A stretch of DNA of 64,000 nt from Hominenteromicrobium sp900549945 (GCA_902472305.1 CABRNK010000008.1:1-64000), one strand, 5' to 3'. Numbered from the stretch's first letter, positions 50,131-59,281 are shown. Numbers and translations are program-made. The notes: generated by a model not told the origin, from the letters alone.

Positions 50131-51911
50131 TCTTCTTCGGGTACAAGCGCGATGTGCAGCTCGTCGAGCTGCGCCTTGGAAACCGTAGACGGCGCGTCCA
50201 TCATCACGTCCTGCGCGCTCTTGTTCATCGGGAACGCGATGACCTCGCGGATCGACTCCTCGCCCGAAAGCAGCATGACCATGCGGTCCACGCCCGGGGC
50301 GATGCCCGCGTGCGGCGGCGCGCCGTAGCAGAACGCGTTGTACATAGCCGGGAACTTCGCCTTCACGTCGTCCTCGCCGAGGCGCACCATCTCGAACGCC
50401 TTGACCATGATCTCCGGGTCGTGGTTCCGCACCGCGCCGGAGGAGAGCTCCACGCCGTTGCAGACGAGGTCGTACTGGTCAGCCATGATGTCGAGCGGGC
50501 TGATCTCTCCGCGCTCGGCCTTCAAAAGCGTCTCCATGCCGCCCGTCGGCATCGAGAACGGGTTGTGGCAGAACTCGAGCTCGCCGGATTCCTCGCCGGT
50601 CTCGTACATCGGGAAATCGACGATCCAGCAAAATTCGTAGCGCGCCTTGTCCATGTGGCCCTCGCACGCCGTGCCGAGCATGCGGCGCATGACGCCGGCG
50701 GTTTTCTGCGCGTCGGTCAGCTTGCCGGCCGAGAGGAACACGAGCGTGTTCGGCTTGAGGCCGAGCGCCTCGGTGACGGCCTGCGCCGTCTCGGGATTTG
50801 CGTTGATAAACTTCGCGATGCCGCCCGCGATCGCGCCGGTTTCGTCCATCTTGAACCAGTACGGCTTCTGGCCGGCCTGCACCTCGACGTCGGCACAGAG
50901 CTTATCGACAGCCTTGCGCGCGAGCTTGCAGTCGGAAACCGGCACGGCTTTCACGATATTGCCCTCGAACGGGCCAAAGCCGCAGCCCGAAAGCAGAGCC
51001 GTGACGTCCTTGACGCGCAGGTCGATGCGCAGGTCCGGCTTATCGGAGCCGAATTCCTCCATCGCCTGCCGGTACGGGATGCGCGTGAACGGCGCAGAGG
51101 ACGCGACGTCGTACGTGCCGTATTTCGCGAAGATCGGCGGCAGCACGTCCTCGAGGACGGCGAAAACGTCCTCCTGCGTGGCGAACGCCATCTCCATATC
51201 GAGCTGGTAGAACTCGCCGGGCGAGCGGTCGCCGCGCGCGTCCTCGTCGCGGAAGCACGGGGCGATCTGGAAGTAACGGTCGAAGCCCGCGGTCATCAAA
51301 AGCTGCTTGAACTGCTGCGGCGCCTGCGGCAGCGCATAGAACTTGCCGGGGTGCTTTCTCGCCGGGACAAGGTAGTCGCGCGCGCCCTCCGGCGAGGAGG
51401 CCGTGAGGATCGGCGTCGTGATCTCGAGGAAGCCGTGCTCGGTCATCGCCTGACGCAGCGCCGAAACAACGTTGCAGCGCAGCAGGATGTTGTTCTTCAC
51501 GGCCGGGTTGCGCAGGTCGAGATAGCGGTACTTGAGGCGCTGGCTCTCGTCGGCCTCGCGCGAATGGTTGATCTCGAACGGCAGCTCGTTGTAGCGGCAG
51601 CGGCCGAGCACCTTGATCTCTGCGGGCACAACCTCGATGTCACCGGTCGCCTGCTTCGGGTTCTTGCTCTCGCGCTCGCGCACGACGCCCGTGACCGAGA
51701 TCGTCGATTCCTTGTTGAGCGGCTTTACAAGCGCCATCATCGCTTCGTTTTCGATGACGACCTGCGTCGTGCCGTAAAAATCGCGGAGCACGACGAAGGC
51801 GAAGTTGCTGCCGACCTCGCGGATGTTTTCCATCCAGCCGGCCAGCGTGACGGTCTTTCCCGCGTCGGAGAGCCGCAGCTCCCCGCAGGTATGTGTTCTG
51901 GACTGAACCAT
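50127..51911 (-). CDS. aspS: Aspartate--tRNA ligase
   Basis: A 594-residue class II aminoacyl-tRNA synthetase of the bacterial type. The N-terminal anticodon-binding OB fold (about 1-105) begins with GELRLSDAGKTVTLAGWMEN. Class II motif 2 is in FRDEDARGDRSPGEFYQLD and motif 3 is in APGVDRMVMLL near the C-terminus. The GAD insertion domain lies at about residues 290-410, as in bacterial enzymes. It is downstream of hisS in a T-box-led operon. The start has AAGAGGAAAAAAC upstream. The length is normal. Confidence 0.97.
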   Translation of the reverse strand: MVQSRTHTCGELRLSDAGKTVTLAGWMENIREVGSNFAFVVLRDFYGTTQVVIENEAMMALVKPLNKESTISVTGVVRERESKNPKQATGDIEVVPAEIKVLGRCRYNELPFEINHSREADESQRLKYRYLDLRNPAVKNNILLRCNVVSALRQAMTEHGFLEITTPILTASSPEGARDYLVPARKHPGKFYALPQAPQQFKQLLMTAGFDRYFQIAPCFRDEDARGDRSPGEFYQLDMEMAFATQEDVFAVLEDVLPPIFAKYGTYDVASSAPFTRIPYRQAMEEFGSDKPDLRIDLRVKDVTALLSGCGFGPFEGNIVKAVPVSDCKLARKAVDKLCADVEVQAGQKPYWFKMDETGAIAGGIAKFINANPETAQAVTEALGLKPNTLVFLSAGKLTDAQKTAGVMRRMLGTACEGHMDKARYEFCWIVDFPMYETGEESGELEFCHNPFSMPTGGMETLLKAERGEISPLDIMADQYDLVCNGVELSSGAVRNHDPEIMVKAFEMVRLGEDDVKAKFPAMYNAFCYGAPPHAGIAPGVDRMVMLLSGEESIREVIAFPMNKSAQDVMMDAPSTVSKAQLDELHIALVPEEE

Positions 51912-52040
51912 GTTTTTTCCTCTTTCTCTGTGTTGAATATGGGCTGAAATTCTGTGGGCAAGCGCGCCGGCGGCTGCCCCGCGCGCTTTTTCGGGCGTGC
52001 AGGAGACCCGGCGCGGCCCGCAGCTTACTGCGATTCGATT

Positions 52041-53330
52041 TTAGAACGACAGGTCGTCCTGCGCGGTCGTCTCCGCGAGGTACGCGTCGATGAAATCCTC
52101 GCCGATCGAGAGCTTCTTTTTCTCGCCGGTTTTCATGTTCTTGAGCTCGGCTTTGCTGCTTTCAAGCTCGTTGTCGCCGAGCACGACCGTGTATCTCGCG
52201 CGGATCTTATCGGCGTACTTCATCTGCGCCTTGAGGCCGCGGGCGCACAGGTCGCAGTCCGCCGCGACGCCGCAGCGGTGCAGCGCGTTCACGAGCTCGA
52301 ACGCCTTCACCTGCGCCGCCTCGCCCATCGAGGCGATGTACAGCTCGCACTTGCCCTCGTCCGGGAACTCGGCGCCGAATTCCTCGAGCGCGAGCATGAT
52401 GCGGTCGAAGCCGAGGCCGAAGCCGAGCGCCGGGGTCGGCTTGCCGCCGATCTCCTCGACAAGGCCGTCGTAGCGGCCGCCGCCGCCGAGCGCATAGCCG
52501 AAGCGCGTGGAGATGAACTCGAACACCGTGCGGGTGTAGTAGTCGAGGCCGCGGACGATGCCGGGGTCAACCGTGAATTCCACGCCGACCGCGGTGAGCA
52601 GGCTCTGCACCTTCTCAAAGTGCGCGCGGCAGTCGCCGCAGAGGTAGTCGAGAATCTTCGGCGCACCCTTCGCGATTTCGCCGCAGACCGGGCTTTTGCA
52701 GTCAAGAATGCGCATCGGATTGCGCTCGAGGCGCGAATTGCACGTCTCGCAGAGCTGGTCCTTGTGCGCGGTGAAGTATGTCTTGAGCGCCTTGTGGTAT
52801 TCGGCGCGGCACGTCGGGCAGCCGATCGAGTTGATCGCGACCTGCACGTCGTCGCCGAGGCCGAGCCGCTCGAAGATCGACTTGCCGAGCAGGATGACCT
52901 GCGCGTCCGCCGCAGGCTCCGCCGCGCCGAACATCTCGACGCCGAACTGGTGCAGCTCGCGCAGGCGGCCCGCCTGCGGCTTTTCGTAGCGGTAGCAGGA
53001 CGTCTTGTAATACATCTTGATCGGGAAGCCGTTATTGTACATGCCGTTTTCGAGCATCGCGCGCACCGCGCCGGCCGTGCCCTCGGGGCGCAGCGTGACG
53101 GAGCGGCCGCCCTTATCCAAAAACGTGTACATCTGCTTTTCGACGACGTCCGTCGTGTCGCCGACCGAGCGCTCAAAGAGCTCCGTGTGCTCGAACACCG
53201 GCGTGCGGATCTCGGAGAAGCCGTTGAGCTCGGCCTCGCCCGCCATCACGTCTTCGACGAGCGCCCATTTTTCGGATTCGCCCGGGATGATGTCTTTCGT
53301 GCCTTTCGGCGCCTTTGTGATCAGTTCCAT
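52041..53330 (-). CDS. hisS: Histidine--tRNA ligase
   Basis: A 429-residue class II synthetase. KAPKGTKDIIPGE at the N-terminus is the HisRS beginning, motif 2 is in TSCYRYEKPQAGRLRELHQF, and the His-specific motifs are GLDYYTRTVFEF and GGGGRYDGL. The C-terminal anticodon-binding domain begins near KCELYIASMGE. The start at 53330 is set by AAAAGGAAAGCAT. It follows the small kinase gene by 71 bases and precedes aspS by 129 bases. A T-box upstream of the kinase gene should control the whole set. Confidence 0.97.
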   Translation of the reverse strand: MELITKAPKGTKDIIPGESEKWALVEDVMAGEAELNGFSEIRTPVFEHTELFERSVGDTTDVVEKQMYTFLDKGGRSVTLRPEGTAGAVRAMLENGMYNNGFPIKMYYKTSCYRYEKPQAGRLRELHQFGVEMFGAAEPAADAQVILLGKSIFERLGLGDDVQVAINSIGCPTCRAEYHKALKTYFTAHKDQLCETCNSRLERNPMRILDCKSPVCGEIAKGAPKILDYLCGDCRAHFEKVQSLLTAVGVEFTVDPGIVRGLDYYTRTVFEFISTRFGYALGGGGRYDGLVEEIGGKPTPALGFGLGFDRIMLALEEFGAEFPDEGKCELYIASMGEAAQVKAFELVNALHRCGVAADCDLCARGLKAQMKYADKIRARYTVVLGDNELESSKAELKNMKTGEKKKLSIGEDFIDAYLAETTAQDDLSF

Positions 53331-53401
53331 ATGCTTTCCTTTTCCTCTCTGCCGCATGCGGCCCGGTCTCCGTGTAAGCCTTCCTGTAAATCTGCGCGCC
53401 G

Positions 53402-53959
53402 CTACAGGCTAAAGCGCAGCTGGATCTGCTGGGCCGCCTGCGCGGGCTCCAGCTCCGAATTGTCGAGCTTCATATAATTTTCAAACGGGATTTCCCCGTC
53501 GAAGCTCTCGAGCCTGTACTTTGCGTCGTCCTCTATGAGCCTTTGGTTCGACCATGCGATGTTATTTTTCGACGCCTTGTTTTTCAGCCTGTTTTCGCTC
53601 GCGTTACGGCGCAGGCGTATCTCCTGCGGCGCAACGAGCTCCACAAAATAAAATTCCGCGCCGGGGTCATGCGCCCGGAAAATCGACTGCACGTGCTCGA
53701 TATACGCCCAGTCGCCGGGCACGTCGAAAGCCCACATGAAGGTGAAGATCATCCCGTACTGCTCCGACGCGGCGAACGCTTCAAAAACCACGTCCCGCAA
53801 GCGGTCGATGATCTGCCCGTCGTACGCGCCGAAAATTTCGATGACCGGCTCGATCATCATGTGGTTGTGGAACAGCCGCAGGCCGGTCCGCTCCATCAGC
53901 GCCTGCCCGACGGTCATCTTGCCCACCGCCGCGCTGCCGACAATAAAAACGACTTTCAT
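53402..53959 (-). CDS. Small P-loop kinase/ATPase, unknown substrate
   Basis: A 185-residue P-loop NTPase. Walker A is VGSAAVGKMTVG (residues 7-18). A Walker-B-like hydrophobic stretch is AEFYFVELVAPQE, and the late Arg/Asn-rich RLRRNASENRLKNKASKNN may form the lid. The layout resembles shikimate- or gluconate-kinase-like small kinases. The start at 53959 has GGAGGGATGGC just after the T-box terminator, so it is the first gene under T-box control. No function is known; the link to hisS and aspS suggests a role in tRNA or amino-acid metabolism or simple co-transcription. Confidence 0.8.
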   Translation of the reverse strand: MKVVFIVGSAAVGKMTVGQALMERTGLRLFHNHMMIEPVIEIFGAYDGQIIDRLRDVVFEAFAASEQYGMIFTFMWAFDVPGDWAYIEHVQSIFRAHDPGAEFYFVELVAPQEIRLRRNASENRLKNKASKNNIAWSNQRLIEDDAKYRLESFDGEIPFENYMKLDNSELEPAQAAQQIQLRFSL

Positions 53960-53976
53960 GCCATCCCTCCAGACGC

Positions 53977-54225
53977 AAAAAATCCCTTATCTGCCCGGCA
54001 GATAAGGGACGAATTCCGTTCGTGGTGCCACCCTTTTTCAAGAAAAGGGCAGGCTCCGCCCCTTTCTCCTCAAAGCTCCTTAACGCGGAAAACGCGCTTT
54101 CGCGCGGCTCGCGGGGTGTCTTTCCCTGCGCGCCGCACGCGCGGCTTTCAGCCCGGACCGCGCTCTCTGTGCGTGCGGCGCACGCAGGTACTTCTCCCGG
54201 TCATCGCCGGATATTTTCTATACTT
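53977..54225 (-). ncRNA. T-box riboswitch leader (Asp/His type)
   Basis: On the minus strand the leader has a GC-rich Stem I with GATGACCGGGAGAAGTA near its 5-prime side and a specifier region GGAAAGACACCCC. It contains the T-box sequence AGGGTGGCACCACG (about 54021-54034), which pairs with the uncharged tRNA end, and a terminator of a perfect stem TCCCTTATCTGCC/GGCAGATAAGGGA with TTTTTT (53977-53982). The specifier reads GAC (Asp, 54118-54120) and, shifted by two, CAC (His, 54116-54118). It controls the kinase-hisS-aspS-pentapeptide operon. Confidence 0.93.
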
Positions 54226-54250
54226 TACCGCATTTTCACGCGGTTGTCAA
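54222..54250 (-). promoter_or_regulatory. Promoter of the T-box operon
   Basis: On the minus strand perfect TTGACA (54245-54250), 17 bases, TAAAGT (54222-54227). It begins only six bases after the mgsA stop. Confidence 0.7.
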
Positions 54251-54255
54251 CCATT

Positions 54256-54657
54256 TTACAGCTTGACGATCTCGCGCCAGTCGAGGTCGCCGCGCTCGAG
54301 GCCGTGGATCAGGACCTCAGCGGTCGCGATATTTGTCGCAACCGGGATGTTGTGCACGTCGCACAGGCGCAGCAGGCTCTTGTCGTACGGCGGCTCCGCC
54401 GTCTGCGGCTGCATGGAATCGCGGAAAAAGAGCAGAAGGTCGATTTCATTGCAGGCGATGCGCGCCGCGATCTGCTGGTCGCCGCCCTGCTCGCCGCTCA
54501 GAAAGCGGTGGATTCTAAGGCCCGTCGCATCTTCAACAAGCTTGCCGGTCGTACCGGTTGCGCAGAGCGTGTGGCGGCTCAGAATGCCGCAGTAAGCGAT
54601 GCAGAACTGAACCATCAGCTCCTTTTTTGCGTCGTGGGCGGTCAGTGCAATATTCAT
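54256..54657 (-). CDS. mgsA: Methylglyoxal synthase
   Basis: A 133-residue enzyme converting dihydroxyacetone phosphate to methylglyoxal and phosphate, a bypass used when sugar phosphates pile up. IALTAHDAKKELMVQF opens the fold, TGTTGKLVEDATG is the phosphate-binding loop (about 35-47), FLSGEQGGDQQIAARI contains the catalytic Asp in GGDQQ, and RDSMQPQ carries further active-site residues. AAAGGGAGGAAATTTT precedes the start. It is the last gene of the mre-PBP2-minD block, as often seen in Clostridia. Confidence 0.96.
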   Translation of the reverse strand: MNIALTAHDAKKELMVQFCIAYCGILSRHTLCATGTTGKLVEDATGLRIHRFLSGEQGGDQQIAARIACNEIDLLLFFRDSMQPQTAEPPYDKSLLRLCDVHNIPVATNIATAEVLIHGLERGDLDWREIVKL

Positions 54658-54713
54658 AAAATTTCCTCCCTTTGATTTTTCCGAATAATTTGCTTTATCT
54701 CGAAGCCGCCCGC

Positions 54714-55481
54714 TTATATTGCGAGCGGCACAGGCACGCCGTTCAGCCGCGCGGCAACACGCGAAAGCGCCATGAAGCCGGGGGCTTCCGCCGCCGGCAG
54801 CCGGCCGCGGGCAAACGCGGCGGACAGCTGCTGATCCTCGGGCACAATGCCGATCAGCCGCACGCCGCTTTGGTCGATTACGTCGTCGAGATCGCGCAGT
54901 GCGCTGCGCTGCGCCCCCTCGCCGGGCGCCTCCGCCGCGATGCGCCTGAAATACGCATCCTGAAACCGGTTGATGACGAGCCGCTGCTCCGAAACGCCGA
55001 GCTGCAAAAGCAGCCTGCGCGCGATGGCGGCATCGCGGATACACACGGGGTCAGGGCTGCACACGATCAGCGCACGGTCCGCCGCTGCGGCCGCCGCGCG
55101 GAAGCCGCGCCCGACGCCGGCCGGCGAATCCAAAATGACACGGTCAAAATACCGCTTGAGCATCGGCACCAAGCGGCGCATCACATGCTCGGGTACGAGA
55201 TCCTCCCCGTTCTGCGGGGCCGGAAGCAGAGAAACGCCCGGCGCCGACGCGCAGGGATAAATCGCCTCCGCCGGCGCACAGCGCCCCGCAACGACGTCGG
55301 AGCTGTCGAACACGAGCGCCTCCTCGGTGCCGGTCATGCGGTCCAAACTGCGCAGGCCGGCGTCACAGTCAATCAGCAGCACGCGTTCGCCGCCTGCGGC
55401 AAATTGTGCGGCGAGCCCCAGCGACACCGTGGATTTCCCGACGCCGCCCTTTCCGGATGTGACAACGATTGCTGTACCCAT
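54714..55481 (-). CDS. minD: Septum site-determining ATPase MinD-like
   Basis: A 255-residue ParA/MinD-type ATPase. The deviant Walker A TSGKGGVGKST is at residues 7-17, the switch region LLIDCDAGLRSLDRM follows, and VILDSPAGVGRGFRAA is Walker B. The C-terminus ends in LSRVAARLNGVPVPLAI and lacks a clear amphipathic membrane-targeting helix. The start at 55481 is supported by AATGAGGTAATATC. It lies between PBP2 and mgsA. No minC or minE gene is seen nearby, so the call MinD could also cover a diverged relative. Confidence 0.85.
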   Translation of the reverse strand: MGTAIVVTSGKGGVGKSTVSLGLAAQFAAGGERVLLIDCDAGLRSLDRMTGTEEALVFDSSDVVAGRCAPAEAIYPCASAPGVSLLPAPQNGEDLVPEHVMRRLVPMLKRYFDRVILDSPAGVGRGFRAAAAAADRALIVCSPDPVCIRDAAIARRLLLQLGVSEQRLVINRFQDAYFRRIAAEAPGEGAQRSALRDLDDVIDQSGVRLIGIVPEDQQLSAAFARGRLPAAEAPGFMALSRVAARLNGVPVPLAI

Positions 55482-55500
55482 AGATATTACCTCATTAGAT

Positions 55501-55529
55501 ATAATAACATATAAAAACACAATAGTCAA
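55501..55529 (-). promoter_or_regulatory. Candidate promoter of minD-mgsA
   Basis: On the minus strand TTGACT (55524-55529), 17 bases, TATTAT (55501-55506), 20 bases upstream of minD in an AT-rich gap after the PBP2 gene. Confidence 0.6.
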
Positions 55530-55607
55530 AAATAAAAATAGAACTTCTCAAATTTTAGCATACTGCCCCAAAACTAACGGTCATTTTTTGTCGAAGCAAA
55601 CAAAAGC

Positions 55608-57698
55608 TTACATTTCACCGCCGGCATCCGCCCCGGCGGTGTCTGCCGCCTGCGCATCCGCCGCGTTCTGATCTGCCGCGGGCTCGGCCCCGCCGAAGAA
55701 GTACGCTTCAAAGATCGCCTTTGCAATCTCCTTCGCCGCATCGCCCGAGCCGCCGTATTCGACGACGACCGCCACGGCGATCTCCGGCTTGTCGTACGGC
55801 GCGTAGCCGATAAAGGTGAGGTTGTCCGAATGGTCGGCGTTTTCCGCCGTACCGGTTTTGCCCGCTACGGCGACGCCGAAATCGGCGAAGGTGGAGGCCG
55901 CCGTGCCCTCGGTGCAGACCTGCCGCATGCCCCTGCGGACGATGTCAAAGCTCTTTTCCGAGATCTCCGCCTCCAAAACCACCTCCGGCTCCGCCGTCTC
56001 GCGCGTGATCACGCGGTCGTAGTCGGTCACCTTTTCGAGAAAATGCGTTTTATAGCGCGTGCCGCCGTTCGCGATCATCGCGCAGTACGTCGCGAGCTCG
56101 ATCGGCGTAAACATGTTGTCGCACTGGCCGATCGCCGCCTGAATCGTCAGGCCGTCGTACCAGGTATCGCCGCCGTGGCGCTCCGTATACTCGAGCGGGT
56201 CGGACATGATGCCGACGCTTTCGGGCAGCTCGCAGCCGGTGGCCTCGCCCAGCGAGAAAAGCTCCGCATAAGTGCTCATCTTGTGGATCGTCAGCATGCG
56301 GCCCACGTCGTAGAAATAGCTGTTGCAGGAGCGGCTCAGCGCGCCGTACAGATTAACCTTTCCGTGCTCGCCGAGGCATCCCGGCTCGTAGTCGGGCGCG
56401 TAGAAGTGGTAGGCGCCGTCGCAGTCGACGGGCGTTTCCCGGTCTGTAATCACATTTTCCTCGAGCGCCGCGAGCGCCACGAGGGGCTTAAAGCTCGAGC
56501 CCGGCGTGAAGATGCCGTTCAGTCCTCGATTGAAGAACGGCTGCGTCTCGTCCGCGTAGAGCGCCGTCAGGTATTCGTCGTCGGAAACGTAGCGATTCAA
56601 ATCGAACGTGGGGTAGGAGGCGCAGGTCAGAATCGCGCCGGTATTCACGTCGAGCGCAACGGCGGCGCCCGCGATGCAGTCCTCCGTCGGCTCCGCCGAG
56701 ATTTGCTCCTCCAGCGCCCGGTTCGCCGCGCGCTGGAGACGGCTGTCGATCGTAAGCCACACGGAATCGCCGGCCTCGGGCGGATCCGTCACCGTAGTGG
56801 AAATCACCGCACCGGTCGAATCCGTCTCGATGCTCTCCCGGCCGTTTTTGCCGCGCAGCGTCTCCTCGAAAACCGATTCGATACCGCTCTGCCCGACCGT
56901 GTCCGTGTAGGCATAGCCGGAGACGTTCGCCGAGGAATACGCGTTCCCCTCGGCCTCCGCCGCCGCGTACTGCTCCTCGGAGATCGCGCCGAGCGTGCCG
57001 ACGACGTGCGGCGCCGCGGTGCCGTCGCTGCCGTATTCGCGCGTCTGGTCCACCTGCGTCTCTATGCCCGGCATACCGGACGCGCGCTCGCTGACAACCT
57101 CGACCGTCTCGATCGAAACGTCGCGCGCGAGCACGTACGGATTCGTGCGGCTGAACGCGCTGCGCTCCATGCCGTAACGCACGGAGGCGATGCGGCGCAG
57201 GTCGGCCTTGTCCGCCGTGTTGTCGATTTCATACCGCTCGATCAGCGCCTCCATGCACGCGGCCGCCGTCGCATCCGCAGGCAGGTCGAGCAGCTCGGCG
57301 GACTTCATCGTTTCGATCTCGCCCTGCCGCTCGGTATCAAACACATAGTCCCCGCCCGCGCCGACCGTGATCGGCAGGCGGTCGATCCATTCCACATCGA
57401 CCGCCTCGAGCAGCTTCACGGCCGAGAGCAGCGTCTCGTTGCGTTTTTCGCTGTCCTCCGTCAGGCGGCTGTATGCGATGTTGTACACCGGGCGGTTCCC
57501 GGCCAGCACCTCGCCGTTGCGGTCGAGAATCTCGCCGCGCGCGCCCGTCAGCTTGATAAAGCTGCCCGACACCACGGCCTCCTCGGCATACGCGGCGCCG
57601 TCGAAAAGCTGCCACTGGCCGAGGCGGCCGATATAGAGGAGAAAAATTGCGCCCACCAGCGCGCCGCACGCGATGTAGCGCCCCCATTTTCTGCGCAT
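55608..57698 (-). CDS. mrdA: Penicillin-binding protein 2 (elongation transpeptidase)
   Basis: A 696-residue class B penicillin-binding protein. One membrane segment at about residues 8-26 (IACGALVGAIFLLYIGRL) is followed by the pedestal domain. The transpeptidase domain has the SxxK active site in TPGSSFKPLVAL, the SxN in LSRSCNSYFYDVG and the KTG in VAGKTGTAEN. A short acidic, Ala-rich tail ends the protein. The start at 57698 is set by AAAGGAGGCGGTGTC. It follows mreD in the shape operon and makes the peptidoglycan of the side wall together with MreBCD. Confidence 0.95.
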   Translation of the reverse strand: MRRKWGRYIACGALVGAIFLLYIGRLGQWQLFDGAAYAEEAVVSGSFIKLTGARGEILDRNGEVLAGNRPVYNIAYSRLTEDSEKRNETLLSAVKLLEAVDVEWIDRLPITVGAGGDYVFDTERQGEIETMKSAELLDLPADATAAACMEALIERYEIDNTADKADLRRIASVRYGMERSAFSRTNPYVLARDVSIETVEVVSERASGMPGIETQVDQTREYGSDGTAAPHVVGTLGAISEEQYAAAEAEGNAYSSANVSGYAYTDTVGQSGIESVFEETLRGKNGRESIETDSTGAVISTTVTDPPEAGDSVWLTIDSRLQRAANRALEEQISAEPTEDCIAGAAVALDVNTGAILTCASYPTFDLNRYVSDDEYLTALYADETQPFFNRGLNGIFTPGSSFKPLVALAALEENVITDRETPVDCDGAYHFYAPDYEPGCLGEHGKVNLYGALSRSCNSYFYDVGRMLTIHKMSTYAELFSLGEATGCELPESVGIMSDPLEYTERHGGDTWYDGLTIQAAIGQCDNMFTPIELATYCAMIANGGTRYKTHFLEKVTDYDRVITRETAEPEVVLEAEISEKSFDIVRRGMRQVCTEGTAASTFADFGVAVAGKTGTAENADHSDNLTFIGYAPYDKPEIAVAVVVEYGGSGDAAKEIAKAIFEAYFFGGAEPAADQNAADAQAADTAGADAGGEM

Positions 57699-57756
57699 GA
57701 CACCGCCTCCTTTCCGCCGCGTTTTCATTCAGTATTCCCGCATCCGCCGCGTTTTT

Positions 57757-58266
57757 TCAGCGCCTGCCGAAAATGCGGCGGCTCAAAAGCTGCAAGCCGT
57801 AGCAGAGCGGGATCATCAGGAGCGTGTAAAAATAGATCGGCAGGTACGCGTTCAGGAGCGCGTATGCCGCAAGGCTGTAGCCGCGCGCCACGTAGAGCAC
57901 GAGCCAGTCGAGCACGACGGCCGCGGCGCAGCTCCAAAGCCCCATCAGAACCGCCGTGAACAGGTGGATCTGGATGCGCGTGCCGCACAGGCCGCTCAGC
58001 AGAAAGCAGAGCACGCCGAAAACAAGCGCGTGGTAGCCCATCGCGCTGCCGCCGCCGAAATCGGCGAGCAGGCCCGCGAAAATGCCGAACGCCATCGCCG
58101 GCACGCAGTCTTCCACCATCGCAATCGTCAGCGCCGCCGCCAAAATCAGCATCGGCTTCGCGCCCATCAAGGGCGGCAGAAGCCCCGGCGTTTCCTGCAA
58201 AATAAACAGCAGCAGGAGCTGCACCGCATACAGCCCCCAGCGCATCCACTTTTTCCGGTCCGCCAT
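57757..58266 (-). CDS. mreD: Rod shape-determining protein MreD
   Basis: A 169-residue membrane protein with about five predicted membrane segments, including WGLYAVQLLLLFILQETPGL and MAFGIFAGLLADFGGGSAMG; the latter is the conserved GLLxD-type motif of MreD. The start at 58266 is set by GGGAGGTGAGCCGC. It lies between mreC and the PBP2 gene, the usual order, which is the main support for the assignment because MreD sequences diverge quickly. Confidence 0.92.
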   Translation of the reverse strand: MADRKKWMRWGLYAVQLLLLFILQETPGLLPPLMGAKPMLILAAALTIAMVEDCVPAMAFGIFAGLLADFGGGSAMGYHALVFGVLCFLLSGLCGTRIQIHLFTAVLMGLWSCAAAVVLDWLVLYVARGYSLAAYALLNAYLPIYFYTLLMIPLCYGLQLLSRRIFGRR

Positions 58267-58366
58267 GCGGCTCACCTCCCTTTTCACACGCGCCCGCCGG
58301 GCAGGCCGCGCGCCGATTTATACCGCCCGCCTCAAAGCATCCATTGGATCCCGGGCAGGCTGCGCC

Positions 58367-59281
58367 TCAATCGTTGCCCTTCTGCGCCGTCATCGCCGGG
58401 TCCTCTGCTTTTGGGGAGGGCGACGGCTCGGGCAGGTTCGCCTGCACGTCCCCCTTGCCGTCAAACGACGTGATGACAAAAACATCCGACACCGTTTTTA
58501 CATCGACGTACGGCGTGACGATCGCGTAAAACGACGAATCGGCGTTGCTGCGCTCCACGCTGTCCACGCGGCCGATCAGAAGGTCGCTCGGGAACATGCC
58601 GCCCGCGCCGGAGGTCGTGACGATCGCGCCGGGCTGAACCTGCGTGCCGCGCGTCAGGTAATTCAGCCGCACCTTGCCGCTGCTCGCAAACTGGATGTCG
58701 CTCGAGATCACGCCGTTTTCGCCGGTCTCCTTCGCGACGGCGCCGATCTGCGTCTCCTCCGAAAGGATCGACCGCACGCGGCTCGAGGTCGCGCTGACCT
58801 CCTCGACGACGCCGACGACGCCCATCTCCGTGATGACCGCATCGCCGGCGGAAATGCCGGAAAGCGAGCCGCGGTTGATCGTGAAATCGTAGAATACGTC
58901 GCCCGGGTCTCGCCCGACGACGCTCGCCGCCGTCAGCCCGAGGTCGGGCATTGCGTCCTTGACCGAGAGGATGTTTTCATAGGAGGCGTTTTCCGCCTTG
59001 ACCTCGTAGTAATCGACGAGCTGCTCGCGCAGCACGCGGTTTTCCTCGAGAAGCTCCGTGTAAAGCGCTTGAAGCTCCTCCTTCGACATGCCGTCGAGAT
59101 TGACGAACTCCTTCGCGCCCTCCGTCATATTCGTGCCCGCCGTGAGCAGCGGCGCGGCCACCGTGCCGAAAAGGCTCGAGAAAACCGAGCTGCCCGCGCT
59201 CAGGCTGTAGATCAAAACGCCGAGCAGTACGACTGCCGCAACCATCAGGATCTTAAACGTGCGGGTTGAAAACTTTTCCAT
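58367..59281 (-). CDS. mreC: Rod shape-determining protein MreC
   Basis: A 304-residue protein with one N-terminal membrane segment (about 10-29, ILMVAAVVLLGVLIYSLSAG) and a coiled coil at about residues 62-95 (EELQALYTELLEENRVLREQ). Two beta domains follow, with VVGRDPGDVFYDFTINRG, a strong MreC hallmark. The C-terminus is a short Pro/Ser-rich tail. The start at 59281 is preferred; an in-frame ATG at 59293 is possible. It follows mreB by about 48 bases. Confidence 0.95.
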   Translation of the reverse strand: MEKFSTRTFKILMVAAVVLLGVLIYSLSAGSSVFSSLFGTVAAPLLTAGTNMTEGAKEFVNLDGMSKEELQALYTELLEENRVLREQLVDYYEVKAENASYENILSVKDAMPDLGLTAASVVGRDPGDVFYDFTINRGSLSGISAGDAVITEMGVVGVVEEVSATSSRVRSILSEETQIGAVAKETGENGVISSDIQFASSGKVRLNYLTRGTQVQPGAIVTTSGAGGMFPSDLLIGRVDSVERSNADSSFYAIVTPYVDVKTVSDVFVITSFDGKGDVQANLPEPSPSPKAEDPAMTAQKGND

